From assembly GCF_007904105.1 (NCBI RefSeq), contig NZ_CP042325.1, positions 806,001 to 870,000 of the forward strand: a DNA stretch of 64,000 bases, read 5' to 3'. Each line of letters begins with the position of its first letter. The first letter of the stretch is position 1. The notes below the pieces were generated by a model. It made no database searches. It saw nothing but the letters and a program-made list of their open reading frames with translations, and was not told the DNA's origin. Below are positions 9,247 through 20,083 of this stretch, piece by piece. The translations under genes and the position numbers were made by a program. Source of the stretch: Corynebacterium sp. sy039. Its GTDB lineage: Bacteria > Actinomycetota > Actinomycetes > Mycobacteriales > Mycobacteriaceae.

Positions 9247-9266
9247 AGAATAACGCCGGTTATTCT
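9247..9266 (-). terminator. Terminator-like hairpin after the lut operon
   Basis: Perfect 8-bp stem AGAATAAC/GTTATTCT with a 4-nt loop, followed on the minus strand by TTTG. It lies behind lutC and 12 nt before the tRNA-Arg 5' end, so it probably ends the lut transcript. The tRNA promoter must overlap this hairpin or lie just upstream; TATTCT inside it could serve as a -10. Confidence 0.5.
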
Positions 9267-9302
9267 ATCACCTTGCTGTAGCAGAAACATAAACGCTTAG
9301 CT

Positions 9303-9926
9303 CTAGTCGACAATGATGCAGATGAGAGTACGCGGCCCATGCACACCTTCGACGCGGTTGAGTTCAATATCTGAGGTAGCCGATGGTCCAGAAATCATGG
9401 TGTTAGGCACATTGGGGTTGAGTCGACTGAGTAATTCGGGAACACCATAAACCACATTGTCCATGCGCACGATGCATATGTGGCAGTCGGGAACTAAGGT
9501 CAGTGCTCGCCTGCCGCAGACGGAGCCTGATTCTAAGCAGATTGTGCCTGTTTGCGCTGAGGCTGAATGCGAGTCGGTGACCACTGCATCTACGTCGTTA
9601 AGCAAACGTGGATCTGTGGCGGGGTCATCGGGCTTGGCGACGCCATCAAAGTCTGCAAAAAGCGTTGGGTCTAGTCCTGGTGCGTAGCGTATGTTGTGTG
9701 CATTGCGTTCGTGAAGCAGGCGCGTAAGGTGCTGTGGGAGCTTGTCGACGCTGCTGCGAACAATTTGTGCTTTATAGTCTACGAGTCGCTCGATGAGTAG
9801 TTCGCGTAATTGTTCACTAGGCAGCGTACTGCTATGAGTATAGTTACGCGCGATAGTTGTCGGTTGGGCATGGGCGAGTGCGTTGGCATTGCGTATTCGC
9901 TGCAAAATTTCGGTTTTGGCATCCAT
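9303..9926 (-). CDS. lutC: Lactate utilization protein C (LUD domain)
   Basis: 207-residue LUD-domain protein, third component of the LutABC system that oxidises L-lactate to pyruvate with Fe-S electron carriers in the cytoplasm. The C-terminal half carries the conserved LUD segments: a [10 protein letters not shown] stretch, then [18 protein letters not shown] and the closing SATSDIE-GVHGPR segment. Its start overlaps the lutB stop by one base (TAATG), so translation is coupled. It is last in a leftward operon and is followed by a hairpin before the tRNA-Arg gene. Confidence 0.93.
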   Translation of the reverse strand: MDAKTEILQRIRNANALAHAQPTTIARNYTHSSTLPSEQLRELLIERLVDYKAQIVRSSVDKLPQHLTRLLHERNAHNIRYAPGLDPTLFADFDGVAKPDDPATDPRLLNDVDAVVTDSHSASAQTGTICLESGSVCGRRALTLVPDCHICIVRMDNVVYGVPELLSRLNPNVPNTMISGPSATSDIELNRVEGVHGPRTLICIIVD

Positions 9927-11428
9927 TATGCTTCCTTTGTTTCAGTACGCAGTAGCTCTTGGGCTTGTTGAGTCTCGAACCATTGTCGGAATGTGGCGCG
10001 TGGGGGTAATGCAACGTCTCTGTTATCGGTCCAGCCGGATAGAAAACTGGGGAGGTGTGTTATTTTCTGTGAGCGCCAGCCGAGAATTCGCCCGAGCGAA
10101 ACCATGCGGGAGACAGCGTCCCATGCTTTGGCATTTCCCCAAGTTAGTTGCATGATGCCCATGAGTGAACCTTCAATTTTTGGTTTGTCTTTTTCGATTT
10201 TTTGGTGCCGGAGTTCTAATAGGATGTCTGTGAACGGAATTTTCACTGGGCATACTTCATTGCAGCGTCCGCATAGGGATGATGCGTAGGGTAGGTAGGC
10301 GCTGGGATCATGTTTATCGTGTATGCCAGTCAGTTGTGGGGTGAGGATGGCTCCAATTGGACCTGGGTAGGTAGAGCCATAGGCGTGCCCACCTGCGCGT
10401 TCATAGACTGGGCAGACGTTGAGGCAGGCGGAGCAGCGTATGCATTTGAGTGCTTCGCGCCCGATTTCATCTGCTAGTACGGCAGTTCGACCGTTGTCAA
10501 CAAGAACAATGTGAAAGTTTTGTGGTCCGTCGCCTTTGGTTACGCCTGACCATGTGGAAACATAGGGTGCTTGTCTTTCGCCCGTCGACGAGCGGGGGAG
10601 CAATTGCAAAAATACTTCAAGGTCGCGGAAAGTGGGTACGATTTTTTCGATTCCCATGACTGTGATGAGTGTTTCTGGCAGGGTCAAGCACATTCGACCG
10701 TTGCCTTCGGATTCCATGATGGTGATGGTTCCGGTTTCTGCTACGCCAAAGTTTGCGCCAGAGATGGCTACTTTGGCTTTCATGAATTGTTCTCTTAAGA
10801 ACACTCGTGATGCTTCGGCTAGATCAGTCGGGTTGGTGGATAAGGAGTCGTCAGTGTGTGGCATTTTCTTTAGGAAGATGTCACGTATTTCTGCGCGGTT
10901 GCGGTGTATGGCTGGTACGAGAATATGTGAGGGTTTATCGTCGCCAAGTTGTACGATGAGTTCTGCCAGATCGGTTTCTTGGGCGCTAATTCCTGCTTGT
11001 TCGAGGTGCGAGTTAAGTCCAATTTCCATTGTGGCCATTGACTTAATTTTCACGACGTCGCGTTGACCGGTTTCTTGCACTAAGCGTGTGATAATCTCGC
11101 AGGCTTCTTGCCCATCCCGTGCCCAGTGTACGTGCCCGCCTCGTTGGGTAACGGCATGCTCGAATTGGAGGAGTAGTTCGTCTAAGCGTGCTCCAACATC
11201 ACGTTTAATATCCGAGCCAGCTTGGCGAAGTTGCTCCCAATCTTCTTTTTCATTGGTGACGCGCAGGCGCTTATCGCGAATAGTCGTGGTGGCTTTCTTG
11301 AGGTTTGCTCGTTGTGTAGCATTGCTCAAACCAGTTTGTGCCGCATATACAAAGTTGTGTTCGGAGCGTAGTTCACTGTTTTCAGAGGCACGTGGTGGCA
11401 TGGTGGGTGAGCCGAGGGAGATTTTCAT
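9926..11428 (-). CDS. lutB: Lactate utilization iron-sulfur protein B
   Basis: 500-residue LutB: an N-terminal LUD domain followed by two 4Fe-4S cluster motifs, [14 protein letters not shown] near residues 328-341 and [14 protein letters not shown] near 385-398, and a C-terminal LutB-specific domain. It transfers electrons from lactate oxidation within the LutABC complex. The start ATG overlaps the lutA stop as ATGA, giving tight coupling. No lactate permease or lldD gene is next to the operon here. Confidence 0.95.
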   Translation of the reverse strand: MKISLGSPTMPPRASENSELRSEHNFVYAAQTGLSNATQRANLKKATTTIRDKRLRVTNEKEDWEQLRQAGSDIKRDVGARLDELLLQFEHAVTQRGGHVHWARDGQEACEIITRLVQETGQRDVVKIKSMATMEIGLNSHLEQAGISAQETDLAELIVQLGDDKPSHILVPAIHRNRAEIRDIFLKKMPHTDDSLSTNPTDLAEASRVFLREQFMKAKVAISGANFGVAETGTITIMESEGNGRMCLTLPETLITVMGIEKIVPTFRDLEVFLQLLPRSSTGERQAPYVSTWSGVTKGDGPQNFHIVLVDNGRTAVLADEIGREALKCIRCSACLNVCPVYERAGGHAYGSTYPGPIGAILTPQLTGIHDKHDPSAYLPYASSLCGRCNEVCPVKIPFTDILLELRHQKIEKDKPKIEGSLMGIMQLTWGNAKAWDAVSRMVSLGRILGWRSQKITHLPSFLSGWTDNRDVALPPRATFRQWFETQQAQELLRTETKEA

Positions 11429-12210
11429 AGCATATCCTCTTTGCTATAGATGGCAGAAGTGGGGCTGAGCGGGTGTTTTTTGGTTGAGGCTAAAATTTCT
11501 GCGATATGCACTGCGCGAATTCCTGCACGTTTGCGTGAGAGTGCTCCGGCGATATTCATGAGGCAGGAGGAGTCGCCCCCAGTAATATATTCAGCTCCGG
11601 TGCTTTCGATATTTCTGGTTTTATCTGTGACCATTGCTGCTGAGGTTGCTGCATTTTTGAGGGCGAATGTGCCGCCAAAACCGCAACATTCTTCGCTATT
11701 GGGCAAGTCGATGAGTTCTAAGCCTTCGACGTTCTTTAGTAGTCGATAGGGGCGATCTCCTAGTTTGATAAACCGTAATCCATGGCAGGAGGGGTGGTAG
11801 GTGACTTTGTGTGGGAAGAATGCGCCGAGTTGGTCAGTTTCTAAAACATCTATTAGAAATTCAGGCAAATCATATGTTTTCGCGCTTGTGGTTTTCGCAC
11901 CGTCGGCTAAGGCTTGAGTACCATAACGACGGGCAACGCGTTCATGTTGTTCTCTGATTGTTCCGACGCAGGATCCGGAGGGTGCTACGACATAATCAAT
12001 GGAGTTATCGGAAAACGCTTCGACATAGTTTTTAATGAATGCTGTGGTTTCTTTTTGATAGCCTGAATTGATATGCATTTGTCCGCAGCAGGTTTGTTCT
12101 TGCGGGAAAATTACTTCACAGCCGAGTCTTGATAAAATCACTGCAGTGGCTTTGGACGCGTCGGGGAAGAGTGCGTCTCCAATGCACGTAGAAAAGAGTG
12201 CAACTTTCAT
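11425..12210 (-). CDS. lutA: Lactate utilization protein A (CCG domain)
   Basis: 261-residue protein with two cysteine-rich CCG domains, CCGQMH (C41, C42) and CCGFGG near residue 173, of the type that binds an unusual 4Fe-4S cluster in heterodisulfide reductase B and the GlpC/LutA families. First enzyme gene of lutABC. It has an AAGGA ribosome-binding site about 9 nt before ATG 12210 and starts 22 bp after the upstream membrane-protein gene, so the operon probably begins further right. Confidence 0.95.
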   Translation of the reverse strand: MKVALFSTCIGDALFPDASKATAVILSRLGCEVIFPQEQTCCGQMHINSGYQKETTAFIKNYVEAFSDNSIDYVVAPSGSCVGTIREQHERVARRYGTQALADGAKTTSAKTYDLPEFLIDVLETDQLGAFFPHKVTYHPSCHGLRFIKLGDRPYRLLKNVEGLELIDLPNSEECCGFGGTFALKNAATSAAMVTDKTRNIESTGAEYITGGDSSCLMNIAGALSRKRAGIRAVHIAEILASTKKHPLSPTSAIYSKEDML

Positions 12211-12232
12211 GGGCGAGTTCCTTGGGTAGAGT

Positions 12233-12688
12233 TTATGTCTCTTTAATGACGGAGATAATAAGAAAAGATAGCATTAGAAGAGAGACTGTTACCTGAATTA
12301 CTCGTATTATTGCGATAATGTGCAGCTCGGCATGGAAACTTAGGTAGATAAACCCTCCGACGGAAACAATGCTGTATCCCATCATCACGAGTGTGCGATA
12401 TTTTTCATGGTGGAGCAGGAAGCGTTTGAGATATAAAAAGGAACCAACCCAACCTAGGGCTGCTAAAAATCTCAATACTAATGCTGCGAAGACGATTCTG
12501 TGTGTGATTGTTTTATCGTCAATGTTATGGAATGAATCTGGGTGTGTAGCGGCAAAAGCGTCGGCATAGGATTGAAAATTGGCAATGCTGTAGATGAGAC
12601 AGACAGCAGAAAGGGAAAGCAGGGCGACGACGAAATAGAGAAAGATTGTGATGATGGGTTTTCGCGATTTGTGTAGTTTATGCGCCAC
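12233..12688 (-). CDS. Small integral membrane protein upstream of lutABC
   Basis: 151 residues with four predicted transmembrane segments: IITIFLYFVVALLSLSAVCL near the N-terminus, a pair around residues 65-110 (FAALVLRFLAALGWVGSFL and a following helix), and a C-terminal segment LLMLSFLIISVI. I do not recognise the family. GTG start at 12688, with AAGG in the preceding bases. It lies 22 bp before lutA and 21 bp after the 56-residue membrane protein, all on the same strand, so it is probably co-transcribed with lutABC. A role linked to lactate metabolism is inference from position only. Confidence 0.7.
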   Translation of the reverse strand: MAHKLHKSRKPIITIFLYFVVALLSLSAVCLIYSIANFQSYADAFAATHPDSFHNIDDKTITHRIVFAALVLRFLAALGWVGSFLYLKRFLLHHEKYRTLVMMGYSIVSVGGFIYLSFHAELHIIAIIRVIQVTVSLLMLSFLIISVIKET

Positions 12689-12709
12689 AATCTTTAACCT
12701 TTAGTGGTT

Positions 12710-12880
12710 TTAATGAGAAAAGTGGTCGGTTTTCCACCAGAACCAGCCTGCGAGGGCACCGAGGATAAGTGGTAGCCATGCCATAGAGTAGTCATGCACC
12801 CATAGCACAAGCAAAAATGATGTAATAGCAAAGACTGTTATTACGATTGCTTTGGTTTTTTCGATCTCGGAGCGCTTCAT
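12710..12880 (-). CDS. 56-residue membrane protein, first gene of the lut operon
   Basis: Short reading frame encoding MKRSEIEKTKAIVITVF... and ending TDHFSH. It has two transmembrane segments (about residues 11-28 and 34-49), a charged N-terminus and a tryptophan-rich second helix (GWFWWK). An AGGAG ribosome-binding site stands 7 nt before ATG 12880, and the stop is 21 bp before the next membrane-protein gene. The good start signal and hydrophobic pattern support a real gene. No family is recognised; the function is unknown. Confidence 0.7.
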   Translation of the reverse strand: MKRSEIEKTKAIVITVFAITSFLLVLWVHDYSMAWLPLILGALAGWFWWKTDHFSH

Positions 12881-13007
12881 GTTTTCTCCTAGGTGATCTG
12901 AGTCGTTGAAGATCTATTTGATGAAAACCCTATGTATCCTTGTATAGCACAACTTTTATCTTGACGCTTGGGCAGGTATCAAGATAGGTATCACTGTCAA
13001 TATCAGC

Positions 13008-13013
13008 TAAACT
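13008..13013 (+). promoter_or_regulatory. -10 element of argS, leaderless start
   Basis: TAAACT ending 8 nt before ATG 13022, with no Shine-Dalgarno sequence in between. A TTGACG at 12961 is too far upstream to pair with it but could serve a second promoter (TAGGTA near 12985). Confidence 0.55.
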
Positions 13014-13021
13014 GTTGTGTC

Positions 13022-14683
13022 ATGACACCAGCAGAATTATCTACTTTGATTAAAGACACAGCCACTACTGTTTTAACTGATAAAGGTTTAGACACGGCTG
13101 CATTGCCTGAGCAGGTTACGGTTGAGCGTCCGCGTAATGCTGCGCATGGTGATTATGCTACGAATCTTGCTTTGCAGGTGGCAAAGAAAGTGGGTCTGCC
13201 ACCACGTGATTTTGCTACTTTACTTGCCGACGCACTGTCAGGGCATTCAGCAATCGATACAGTAGAGATTGCTGGTCCTGGTTTTATTAATATCTGTTTG
13301 GCTGCTGGAGCACAGGCTCAAATCGTGACGCAGATTCTTGAGTATAAGGATAACTATGGATCAAGTGATCTTTATGCTGGTCAGCGTGTTAATCTAGAGT
13401 TTGTTTCCGCTAACCCTACAGGGCCTATTCATCTTGGTGGGGCGCGATGGGCTGCTGCTGGTGATTCCTTGGGGCGTATTCTTGCTGCTAGTGGTGCGAA
13501 AGTTACGCGTGAGTATTATTTTAATGATCATGGTCGCCAAATCGATCGCTTTGTGTTTTCACTCATTGCTGCTGCTCAGGGCGAGCCAACCCCTGAGGAT
13601 GGTTATGGTGGCGAGTATATTCACGATATTGCCCGTGAGATTGTGCAGTGCAATCCGCAGGTTCTTGAACAGCAGCCGCAGGAAAAGCATGAGTCGTTCC
13701 GCGCACTTGGTGTGGAGATGATGTTTGCGCATATTAAAGAGTCATTGCATGAGTTTGGTACTGACTTTGATGTGTTCTTCCATGAGAACTCATTATTTGA
13801 GTCGGGTGCCGTCGATAAGGCGGTACAGAAGCTCAAGGATACGGACAAGTTGTATCTTAAAGATGGTGCATGGTGGCTGCGTTCTACTGAGTATGGTGAC
13901 GATAAAGACCGCGTGGTCATTAAATCTGATGGTGATGCTGCTTATATTGCAGGTGATATTGCCTATGTGGCGGATAAGTTCGAGCGTGGTCATGATTTGT
14001 GCATTTATATGCTCGGCGCTGATCATCATGGATATATTTCCCGCTTGCGTGCTGGAGCTGCAGCTATGGGCTATAACCCTGAGCAGGTTGAGGTACTGAT
14101 TGGCCAGTTGGTCAATCTGCTCAAGGACGGCTCACCGGTGCGTATGTCTAAGCGTGCGGGTACTGTTGTTACTCTCGACGATCTTGTCGAGGCAATTGGT
14201 ATTGACGCAGCACGGTATTCTTTGGTGCGTTCTTCTGTGGATACATCTATCGACATTGACCTAGGGCAATGGGCAGCGCAGACTAATGAGAACCCTGTTT
14301 ATTATGTGCAATATGCCCACGCGCGCTTATGTTCGATTGCGCGTAAAGCTGCCGATATCGGGGTGACTCAGGCTGAAGGTACAGTATCTGACCTCTCTGT
14401 CCTTACTCATGAGCGTGAGGGCGATCTTATTCGTACCTTAGGGGAGTTCCCGGCAATTGTGAAAGCAGCTGCCCAGTTGCGTGAGCCGCATCGTATTGCT
14501 CGGTATGCTGAAGATCTTGCTGGTACATTCCATCGTTTTTATGATTCTTGCCAGATTTTGCCTAAGCAGGACGAGCAAACTCAGGATATTCATTATGCGC
14601 GTTTGCAATTAGCAGCAGCAACCCGTCAGGTGCTGGCTAATGCTTTGGGGCTCATAGGGGTTTCTGCGCCAGAGAGGATGTAA
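13022..14683 (+). CDS. argS: Arginyl-tRNA synthetase
   Basis: 553-residue class I aminoacyl-tRNA synthetase that charges tRNA-Arg in the cytosol. The N-terminal Add-1 domain occupies ~1-110. The HIGH-type motif appears as [19 protein letters not shown] near residues 125-145, the KMSKS-type motif as VRMSKRAGT near 375, and the C-terminal DALR anticodon-binding domain follows. ATG 13022 matches the family N-terminus ([10 protein letters not shown]) and the leaderless -10; an upstream TTG frame at 12968 is rejected. It is followed by lysA after 3 nt, the usual actinobacterial argS-lysA pair. Confidence 0.97.
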   Translation: MTPAELSTLIKDTATTVLTDKGLDTAALPEQVTVERPRNAAHGDYATNLALQVAKKVGLPPRDFATLLADALSGHSAIDTVEIAGPGFINICLAAGAQAQIVTQILEYKDNYGSSDLYAGQRVNLEFVSANPTGPIHLGGARWAAAGDSLGRILAASGAKVTREYYFNDHGRQIDRFVFSLIAAAQGEPTPEDGYGGEYIHDIAREIVQCNPQVLEQQPQEKHESFRALGVEMMFAHIKESLHEFGTDFDVFFHENSLFESGAVDKAVQKLKDTDKLYLKDGAWWLRSTEYGDDKDRVVIKSDGDAAYIAGDIAYVADKFERGHDLCIYMLGADHHGYISRLRAGAAAMGYNPEQVEVLIGQLVNLLKDGSPVRMSKRAGTVVTLDDLVEAIGIDAARYSLVRSSVDTSIDIDLGQWAAQTNENPVYYVQYAHARLCSIARKAADIGVTQAEGTVSDLSVLTHEREGDLIRTLGEFPAIVKAAAQLREPHRIARYAEDLAGTFHRFYDSCQILPKQDEQTQDIHYARLQLAAATRQVLANALGLIGVSAPERM

Positions 14684-14686
14684 CTT

Positions 14687-16018
14687 ATGGGCGATTTCAA
14701 TGCTTTACCTGCTCATGTGTGGCCGCGTAATGCTCGTCGTGAAGCTGATGGCAGTGTGAGCATTGCGGGTGTCTCGTTGCCTGAACTTGCCAAAGAATAT
14801 GGCACGGTGCTCATGGTGATTGACGAACAGGATTTTCGTTCCCGGTGTCAAGACATGGCTCGTGCTTTTGGCGCAAGCAATGTGCACTATGCGTCGAAGG
14901 CTTTTATTTCTACAACAATTGCTCGGTGGGTTCATGAGGAGGGACTGCATATTGATGTTGCTTCTCAGGGAGAATTAGAAGTGGCATTACATGCTGATTT
15001 TCCGCCAGAGGATATTACTGCACACGGTAATAACAAAAGCGATGAGTTTTTGCGTAGGTGCGTTAGTCTAGGCGTAGGCACAATTGTCGTTGATTCTTAT
15101 TATGAATTACAGCGCTTAGATGAGATTGCTGCAGAATGTGGCCGTACCCAGGATGTGCTAATTCGAGTAAAGCCTGGAATTGAGGCGCATACCCATGAGT
15201 TCATTGCGACGAGTCACGAAGATCAAAAGTTTGGTTTTTCCTTGGCATCTGGTTCTGCATATCAGGCAGCAGTGCAAGCCCATGAGGCACAGAATCTGGT
15301 TTTGTGCGGCTTACATTGTCATATCGGAAGCCAGATTTTTGATGCAGAAGGATTTAAGTTAGCAGCTGAGCGTGTTTTGCAGCTTTATCAGCAGCTCTCC
15401 TTGGTAATTGGTGCCGATGTCTTGAAGGTGCTCGATCTTGGCGGCGGTTTTGGCATTGCGTACCAGGCGCAGGAGGCGCCTTTTGATGTCGCTGCGATTG
15501 CACGCGAGCTTATCGACGTGGTGGCATATACGGCTCAGCGCTTAGGCGTGAAGCCACCACGTGTTATGGTGGAGCCGGGGCGGTCAATAGTAGGACCGAG
15601 TGCCGTGAGTATTTACACGGTGGGGACTATCAAAGATGTTTCAGTAGCGGAGAAAAATAAACGCCGTTATATTGCCGTCGACGGTGGTATGTCTGATAAC
15701 GTGCGTCCACTGTTGTATGAAGCAGAATATGATGTTCGTGCGATTGATGGTTTTTGCTCTGGGGAACTTGTAGATTCACGGATAGTGGGATCACATTGTG
15801 AATCAGGGGATATTTTGGTGCGTAACCGCAAGCTGCCTGATGATATTACACCAGGGCAATATATCGCTTTTGCTGCTACTGGTGCTTATTGTTATGCCTT
15901 ATCGAGTAGATACAATATGTTCATGCGCCCAGCAGTGCTTTCCGTCAAAGATGGGCAAGCAACTGTAATGCTGCGCAGGGAAACCGTTGATGATTTCTTT
16001 GCTCTTGAAGTCTCGTGA
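14687..16018 (+). CDS. lysA: Diaminopimelate decarboxylase
   Basis: 443-residue fold-III PLP enzyme that decarboxylates meso-diaminopimelate to L-lysine, the last step of lysine synthesis. PLP Lys is in HYASKAF (K71); the HCHIGSQI helix, the phosphate-binding [16 protein letters not shown] and the partner-subunit active-site CESGD (C371) are all present. Length and motifs are normal. It starts 3 nt after the argS stop with GAGAGG upstream, so it is co-transcribed with argS, as in C. glutamicum. Confidence 0.97.
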   Translation: MGDFNALPAHVWPRNARREADGSVSIAGVSLPELAKEYGTVLMVIDEQDFRSRCQDMARAFGASNVHYASKAFISTTIARWVHEEGLHIDVASQGELEVALHADFPPEDITAHGNNKSDEFLRRCVSLGVGTIVVDSYYELQRLDEIAAECGRTQDVLIRVKPGIEAHTHEFIATSHEDQKFGFSLASGSAYQAAVQAHEAQNLVLCGLHCHIGSQIFDAEGFKLAAERVLQLYQQLSLVIGADVLKVLDLGGGFGIAYQAQEAPFDVAAIARELIDVVAYTAQRLGVKPPRVMVEPGRSIVGPSAVSIYTVGTIKDVSVAEKNKRRYIAVDGGMSDNVRPLLYEAEYDVRAIDGFCSGELVDSRIVGSHCESGDILVRNRKLPDDITPGQYIAFAATGAYCYALSSRYNMFMRPAVLSVKDGQATVMLRRETVDDFFALEVS

Positions 16019-16063
16019 TTATGCCTATCAGGTTTTATTTGTGCCTTTGTGGATTAAACAGAT

Positions 16064-16069
16064 TAAACT
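16064..16069 (+). promoter_or_regulatory. -10 element of hom, leaderless start
   Basis: TAAACT ending 8 nt before ATG 16078, with the same spacing as argS and no ribosome-binding site. The hom-thrB operon therefore has its own promoter apart from argS-lysA. Confidence 0.55.
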
Positions 16070-16077
16070 AAATCACC

Positions 16078-17415
16078 ATGACACAACAAGCGCAGTTTAA
16101 TCCTGGAAAAGGTGCAGGAGAGTCGGTAGGTGTTGCATTACTTGGCTACGGTACGGTTGGTAGCCAAGTGCTTCGTCTTATGCAGGAAAATGCAGATGAG
16201 TTTGCACATCGGGCTGGCGGTCCTTTAGAGGTTAAAGGTGTTGCGGTAAGTAACATGGAAAAACACCGTGATTCCTTTGCCGCTTCCTTAGGATTGCTTA
16301 CCGACGACGCTCGCTCCTTGGTGTCTCGTGATGATGTCGATATTGTGGTCGAGGTTATTGGCGGCATTGACTACCCACGAGAGTTGGTTCTTCAAGCATT
16401 GCGCAGTGGTAAATCTGTTGTTACTGCCAATAAAGCGCTTGTAGCGGCACATTCTGCAGAATTAGCGCAAGCTGCTGATGAGGCAGGGGTGGACTTGTAC
16501 TTTGAGGCTGCCGTTGCCGCGGCAATTCCTGTGGTAGGTCCGTTGCGTCGTTCTTTAGCGGGTGACCAAGTGCAGTCTGTGGCTGGTATTGTCAATGGCA
16601 CCACGAACTTTATTTTGGATGCTATGGATTCTACCGGTGCCTCCTATGACGATATGCTTGCTGAGGCAATGAGACTTGGCTATGCAGAGGCAGATCCTAC
16701 TGCAGATGTTGAGGGCTATGATGCTGCGAGCAAAGCGGCGATTTTGGCATCCTTAGCATTCCATACCCGGGTTACTTCCGATGATGTGTACTGTGAGGGT
16801 ATTAGTAAAATATCGGCTGAGGACATCCTGGCAGCGAAACAAGCAGGCAATATCATTAAGCTGTTGGCTATTTGTGAGCGTCTTGTTGATGAGGAAGGTA
16901 ATGAGTCCATTTCGGCCAGAGTGCATCCAACTCTGATTCCACGTTCTCATCCTTTGGCAAGCGTCGATAAGTCTTTCAATGCAGTCTTTGTGGAGGCAGA
17001 AGCTGCTGGTCGACTCATGTTCTATGGTAATGGTGCTGGTGGCAATCCTACAGCGTCAGCGGTATTGGGCGATATTGTTGGTGCGGCGCGCAATAAAGTG
17101 TTTGGGGGGCGTGCGCCAGGGGAGTCAACATATGCGAATTTGCCTATCGCAAGTTTTGGTGATGTTCCTACCTGCTATCACATTGATATGGAAGTTGAAG
17201 ATCGTATTGGTGTGTTGGCGCTGCTTACAAAGATTTTTGCGGAGCACTCTATTTCTTTACGTACAGTACGCCAGGAAGAAAAGTCGGGTAGTTCAAGGCT
17301 GATTCTTGTCACGCATACTGCTCGGGAAGCTGATTTGGCACATACTGTAGCCTTGGTGGAACAGCTTGAACCGGTAAAGAAGATCAACAGCGTTATTCGC
17401 CTTGTGACCCAGTGA
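16078..17415 (+). CDS. hom: Homoserine dehydrogenase
   Basis: 445-residue enzyme that reduces aspartate semialdehyde to homoserine, the branch point to threonine and methionine. The N-terminal nucleotide-binding GYGTVG starts near residue 23, TANKALVA near 117, the catalytic domain contains VNGTTNFI near 172 and the [18 protein letters not shown] segment, and a C-terminal ACT domain starts near 360 ([15 protein letters not shown]), the site of threonine feedback in this family. thrB follows 11 nt behind the stop. The expected mycobacterial thrC is absent between them, as usual in Corynebacterium. Confidence 0.97.
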   Translation: MTQQAQFNPGKGAGESVGVALLGYGTVGSQVLRLMQENADEFAHRAGGPLEVKGVAVSNMEKHRDSFAASLGLLTDDARSLVSRDDVDIVVEVIGGIDYPRELVLQALRSGKSVVTANKALVAAHSAELAQAADEAGVDLYFEAAVAAAIPVVGPLRRSLAGDQVQSVAGIVNGTTNFILDAMDSTGASYDDMLAEAMRLGYAEADPTADVEGYDAASKAAILASLAFHTRVTSDDVYCEGISKISAEDILAAKQAGNIIKLLAICERLVDEEGNESISARVHPTLIPRSHPLASVDKSFNAVFVEAEAAGRLMFYGNGAGGNPTASAVLGDIVGAARNKVFGGRAPGESTYANLPIASFGDVPTCYHIDMEVEDRIGVLALLTKIFAEHSISLRTVRQEEKSGSSRLILVTHTAREADLAHTVALVEQLEPVKKINSVIRLVTQ

Positions 17416-17426
17416 AAGAGCATAAA

Positions 17427-18353
17427 ATGCCCATTGAGATACCTGTAGGCACAAAAGTTCGTGTGCGTGTTCCAGCTTCCTCTGCCAATTTAGGTCCTGG
17501 ATTCGATACCTTAGGGTTAGCCCTGACACTGTATGACACCGTGGAAGTGGAGGTCATAGCGCAAGGGCTGGAAGTAGTAGTTTCTGGTGAGGGAGAAGGA
17601 GAACTACCTCTTGATGATTCTCACCTTGTAGTCAAAGCAATTCGTTCTGGTTTACGTTGTGCCCAGGCACAGGTGCCAGGTCTTAAAGTGGTTTGCCATA
17701 ATTCTATTCCGCAGTCCAGGGGGCTTGGTTCTTCAGCTGCTGCAGCAGTGGCTGGGGTGAGTGCAGCTAATGGTTTGGCTGGTTTTCCTTTGACACAGCA
17801 GCAGCTTGTGCAGCTTTCTTCGGCTTTTGAGGGGCACCCGGATAATGCAGCGGCATCGGTATTGGGTGCTGCAGTTGTATCGTGGACAGAAGTTCCGGTA
17901 GATGGTCGTACGCAACCGCAATATCATGCAGTTACTATCGACGTTCACCCAAAAATTAAAGCAACAGCATTGGTGCCAGATTTTCATGCTTCTACTGAGG
18001 CTGTGCGTCGAGTGCTGCCTAGTGATGTGACCCATGTTGATGCTCGGTTTAATGTATCGCGCTGTGCAGTGATGACTGTGGCCTTGCAAAAACACCCTGA
18101 ATTATTGTGGGAGGGGACCAGGGATCGTTTGCACCAGCCGTATCGCGCTGATGTTTTGCCAGTTACCGCTGAATGGGTGAATCGCCTACGCAATAAAGGC
18201 TATGCTGCATATTTATCTGGTGCAGGACCAACCATCATGGTGCTTTCTACTACACCAATAGATGAGAAAATTTTAGATCAAGCACGTGATGAGGGCTTGC
18301 GGGTTCTGTCTTTAGACGTAGCAGAGCCAGTGAGCGTGGAGCGGCTTTCTTAA
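17427..18353 (+). CDS. thrB: Homoserine kinase
   Basis: 308-residue GHMP kinase that phosphorylates homoserine for threonine synthesis. The N-terminal [16 protein letters not shown] and the ATP loop [13 protein letters not shown] (about residues 96-108) are typical, and [10 protein letters not shown] forms the third GHMP motif. ATG 17427 (MPIEIPVG) matches the family start; a GTG at 17412 overlapping the hom stop would add five residues. It overlaps the convergent acyl-CoA synthetase gene by 4 nt at its 3' end, leaving no room for a separate terminator. Confidence 0.96.
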   Translation: MPIEIPVGTKVRVRVPASSANLGPGFDTLGLALTLYDTVEVEVIAQGLEVVVSGEGEGELPLDDSHLVVKAIRSGLRCAQAQVPGLKVVCHNSIPQSRGLGSSAAAAVAGVSAANGLAGFPLTQQQLVQLSSAFEGHPDNAAASVLGAAVVSWTEVPVDGRTQPQYHAVTIDVHPKIKATALVPDFHASTEAVRRVLPSDVTHVDARFNVSRCAVMTVALQKHPELLWEGTRDRLHQPYRADVLPVTAEWVNRLRNKGYAAYLSGAGPTIMVLSTTPIDEKILDQARDEGLRVLSLDVAEPVSVERLS

Positions 18354-20083
18354 CTTTTATTCCCAGCTTTATACCCTGGACCAGGCAACGCAATGACCTG
18401 GAAATCACCATCATTGAGATGTTTGCGTAGGTCTATTTTGTCGAATTTTCCTACTGAGGTCTTGTCGATGGAGTCCACAAAAGTCCAGTATTCCGGGAGC
18501 ATCCACGCTGGGAATGCATTACGCATTTTATCGCGTAGCAGAGCAGCAGTTTCGGCATTGGCATCGATTCCTTTGGCTAAGACTGTTACTGCCAATGGGC
18601 GTTCCATCCATTTTTCGTCTGGGTGGCCAATGACTGCGCACTCTACGACCTCTGGCGCTGCCATAATTTCGTTCTCCAGTAGCGTCGAATAGATCCATTC
18701 ACCACCAGAGCGAATAACGTCTCGTGCTCGGTCGTGGATTGTTAAAAATCCGTCTGAGGTTACTGAACCGACATCTCCGGTGCGTAGCCAACCGTCGAGA
18801 GTGAATTGTTCAGGACCATCGTCGACAGGTTCATTCCTGAATAATGCAGCAATGCCATCAGCGTCTGTGGTGGGTGAGTGATAATAACTGCCAGTAACCC
18901 AATTCCCTCGGACTTGAATCTCACCCTGGTGCCGGTCGGTGGAGCTTACGATTTCTCCATCGTTAACCACGCGATATTCGATAGACGCGGGGAATCGCCC
19001 TTGGCTTTCTCGATAGGTCAGGCGTGTTTGTCCGGATACTCCAGAAGGCGGTCGCGCAACAGTGATTGCTGTAGAGGTTTCTGTCATTCCCCACACATGA
19101 ACAACATCCACACCATAATGTTCTTCCCACAATGTGATAAGCATGGGTGGCACAGCCGAACCACCTGCGAAAATCTCTTGTAAGCTCATGCGCTCTGGTG
19201 GATTATGCATGTAGTGCACCATGAGCTGAATCCAGATTGTTGGCACCCCATGCGCAGAACGTGGGTGAGTAGCAGCAATGACCTTTGCCAATGATGCCGG
19301 GGAAACATTGACACTGGGAAAGACGAGCGGGGTGCCAGACATGAAAGCTGCAATAGGCACTCCCCAAGATAAAACATGGTAGATAGGTACGCAGCATAGG
19401 AATGATTGCCCGTGCGTGATAGCCATGGAATCTGTGGTACGCAGACTTAATGATTGCAAGTATAAGGAGCGATGAGAGTAAGCAACTCCTTTTGGTGCAC
19501 CGCTAGAACCAGTGGAATAACATAATGCAGCAGCGGTATTTTCATCAAGCACTGGCCATTTATAGTCTGTGGATCTGCCGTCGAGAAGAGCCTCATAGGA
19601 ATAGCAGATGATATTTTCTGGAATATGCGCTACAGCAGCACTGATATCATTGCTGCCGATGAATACTACATATTTCACAGTGGGGCATCCTTGCGCCAGG
19701 ATGGTGCCCAATTGTTTTGCCATGCGCTGGTCGGCAATAATGACCTGATCCTGTGCGTGGTTAATGATATGCCGTATCTGGTCATTCATGAGTTGCTTAT
19801 TGAGTGGATTAAATACGGCTCCCATACAGGCAACTGCAAAAAGGGTTTCTAAATGTTCAGCGCAGTTATACATTAAGGTGCCCACACGTTGATCTGCGTC
19901 GATACCCAATTCATCTCTGAGTGCATGTGCTAATGCAGCAGCCCGAGCGCCGATGTGGGCAAAGGTAGTTTCGTGGGTTGTGTCATTTTCCCACGTGGTG
20001 ACTTTTGTCTCGCCCAGCAGGGTGGAACCATGTGTCAAGATTCGAGAAAGGTTCAACGGGAGATCTTGCATTGTGGACAGCAT
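18350..20083 (-). CDS. Acyl-CoA synthetase (AMP-forming, FadD-like)
   Basis: 577-residue ANL-superfamily ligase that activates a medium- or long-chain fatty acid to acyl-CoA via acyl-AMP. The P-loop motif is [19 protein letters not shown] near residues 186-204, the hinge region contains [10 protein letters not shown] near 424, and the C-terminal catalytic Lys lies in [12 protein letters not shown] near 550. Chain-length specificity cannot be read from the sequence. It stands alone on the minus strand between thrB and rho. In C. glutamicum that interval, as I recall, holds the nar operon, so this slot is variable. A leaderless -10 (TAAACT) precedes ATG 20083. Confidence 0.92.
   Translation of the reverse strand: MLSTMQDLPLNLSRILTHGSTLLGETKVTTWENDTTHETTFAHIGARAAALAHALRDELGIDADQRVGTLMYNCAEHLETLFAVACMGAVFNPLNKQLMNDQIRHIINHAQDQVIIADQRMAKQLGTILAQGCPTVKYVVFIGSNDISAAVAHIPENIICYSYEALLDGRSTDYKWPVLDENTAAALCYSTGSSGAPKGVAYSHRSLYLQSLSLRTTDSMAITHGQSFLCCVPIYHVLSWGVPIAAFMSGTPLVFPSVNVSPASLAKVIAATHPRSAHGVPTIWIQLMVHYMHNPPERMSLQEIFAGGSAVPPMLITLWEEHYGVDVVHVWGMTETSTAITVARPPSGVSGQTRLTYRESQGRFPASIEYRVVNDGEIVSSTDRHQGEIQVRGNWVTGSYYHSPTTDADGIAALFRNEPVDDGPEQFTLDGWLRTGDVGSVTSDGFLTIHDRARDVIRSGGEWIYSTLLENEIMAAPEVVECAVIGHPDEKWMERPLAVTVLAKGIDANAETAALLRDKMRNAFPAWMLPEYWTFVDSIDKTSVGKFDKIDLRKHLNDGDFQVIALPGPGYKAGNKS

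Noticed and set aside
10632..11066. 144-codon plus-strand frame opposite lutB
   Set aside because: Overlaps a well-supported Fe-S protein with full motifs; no start signal.
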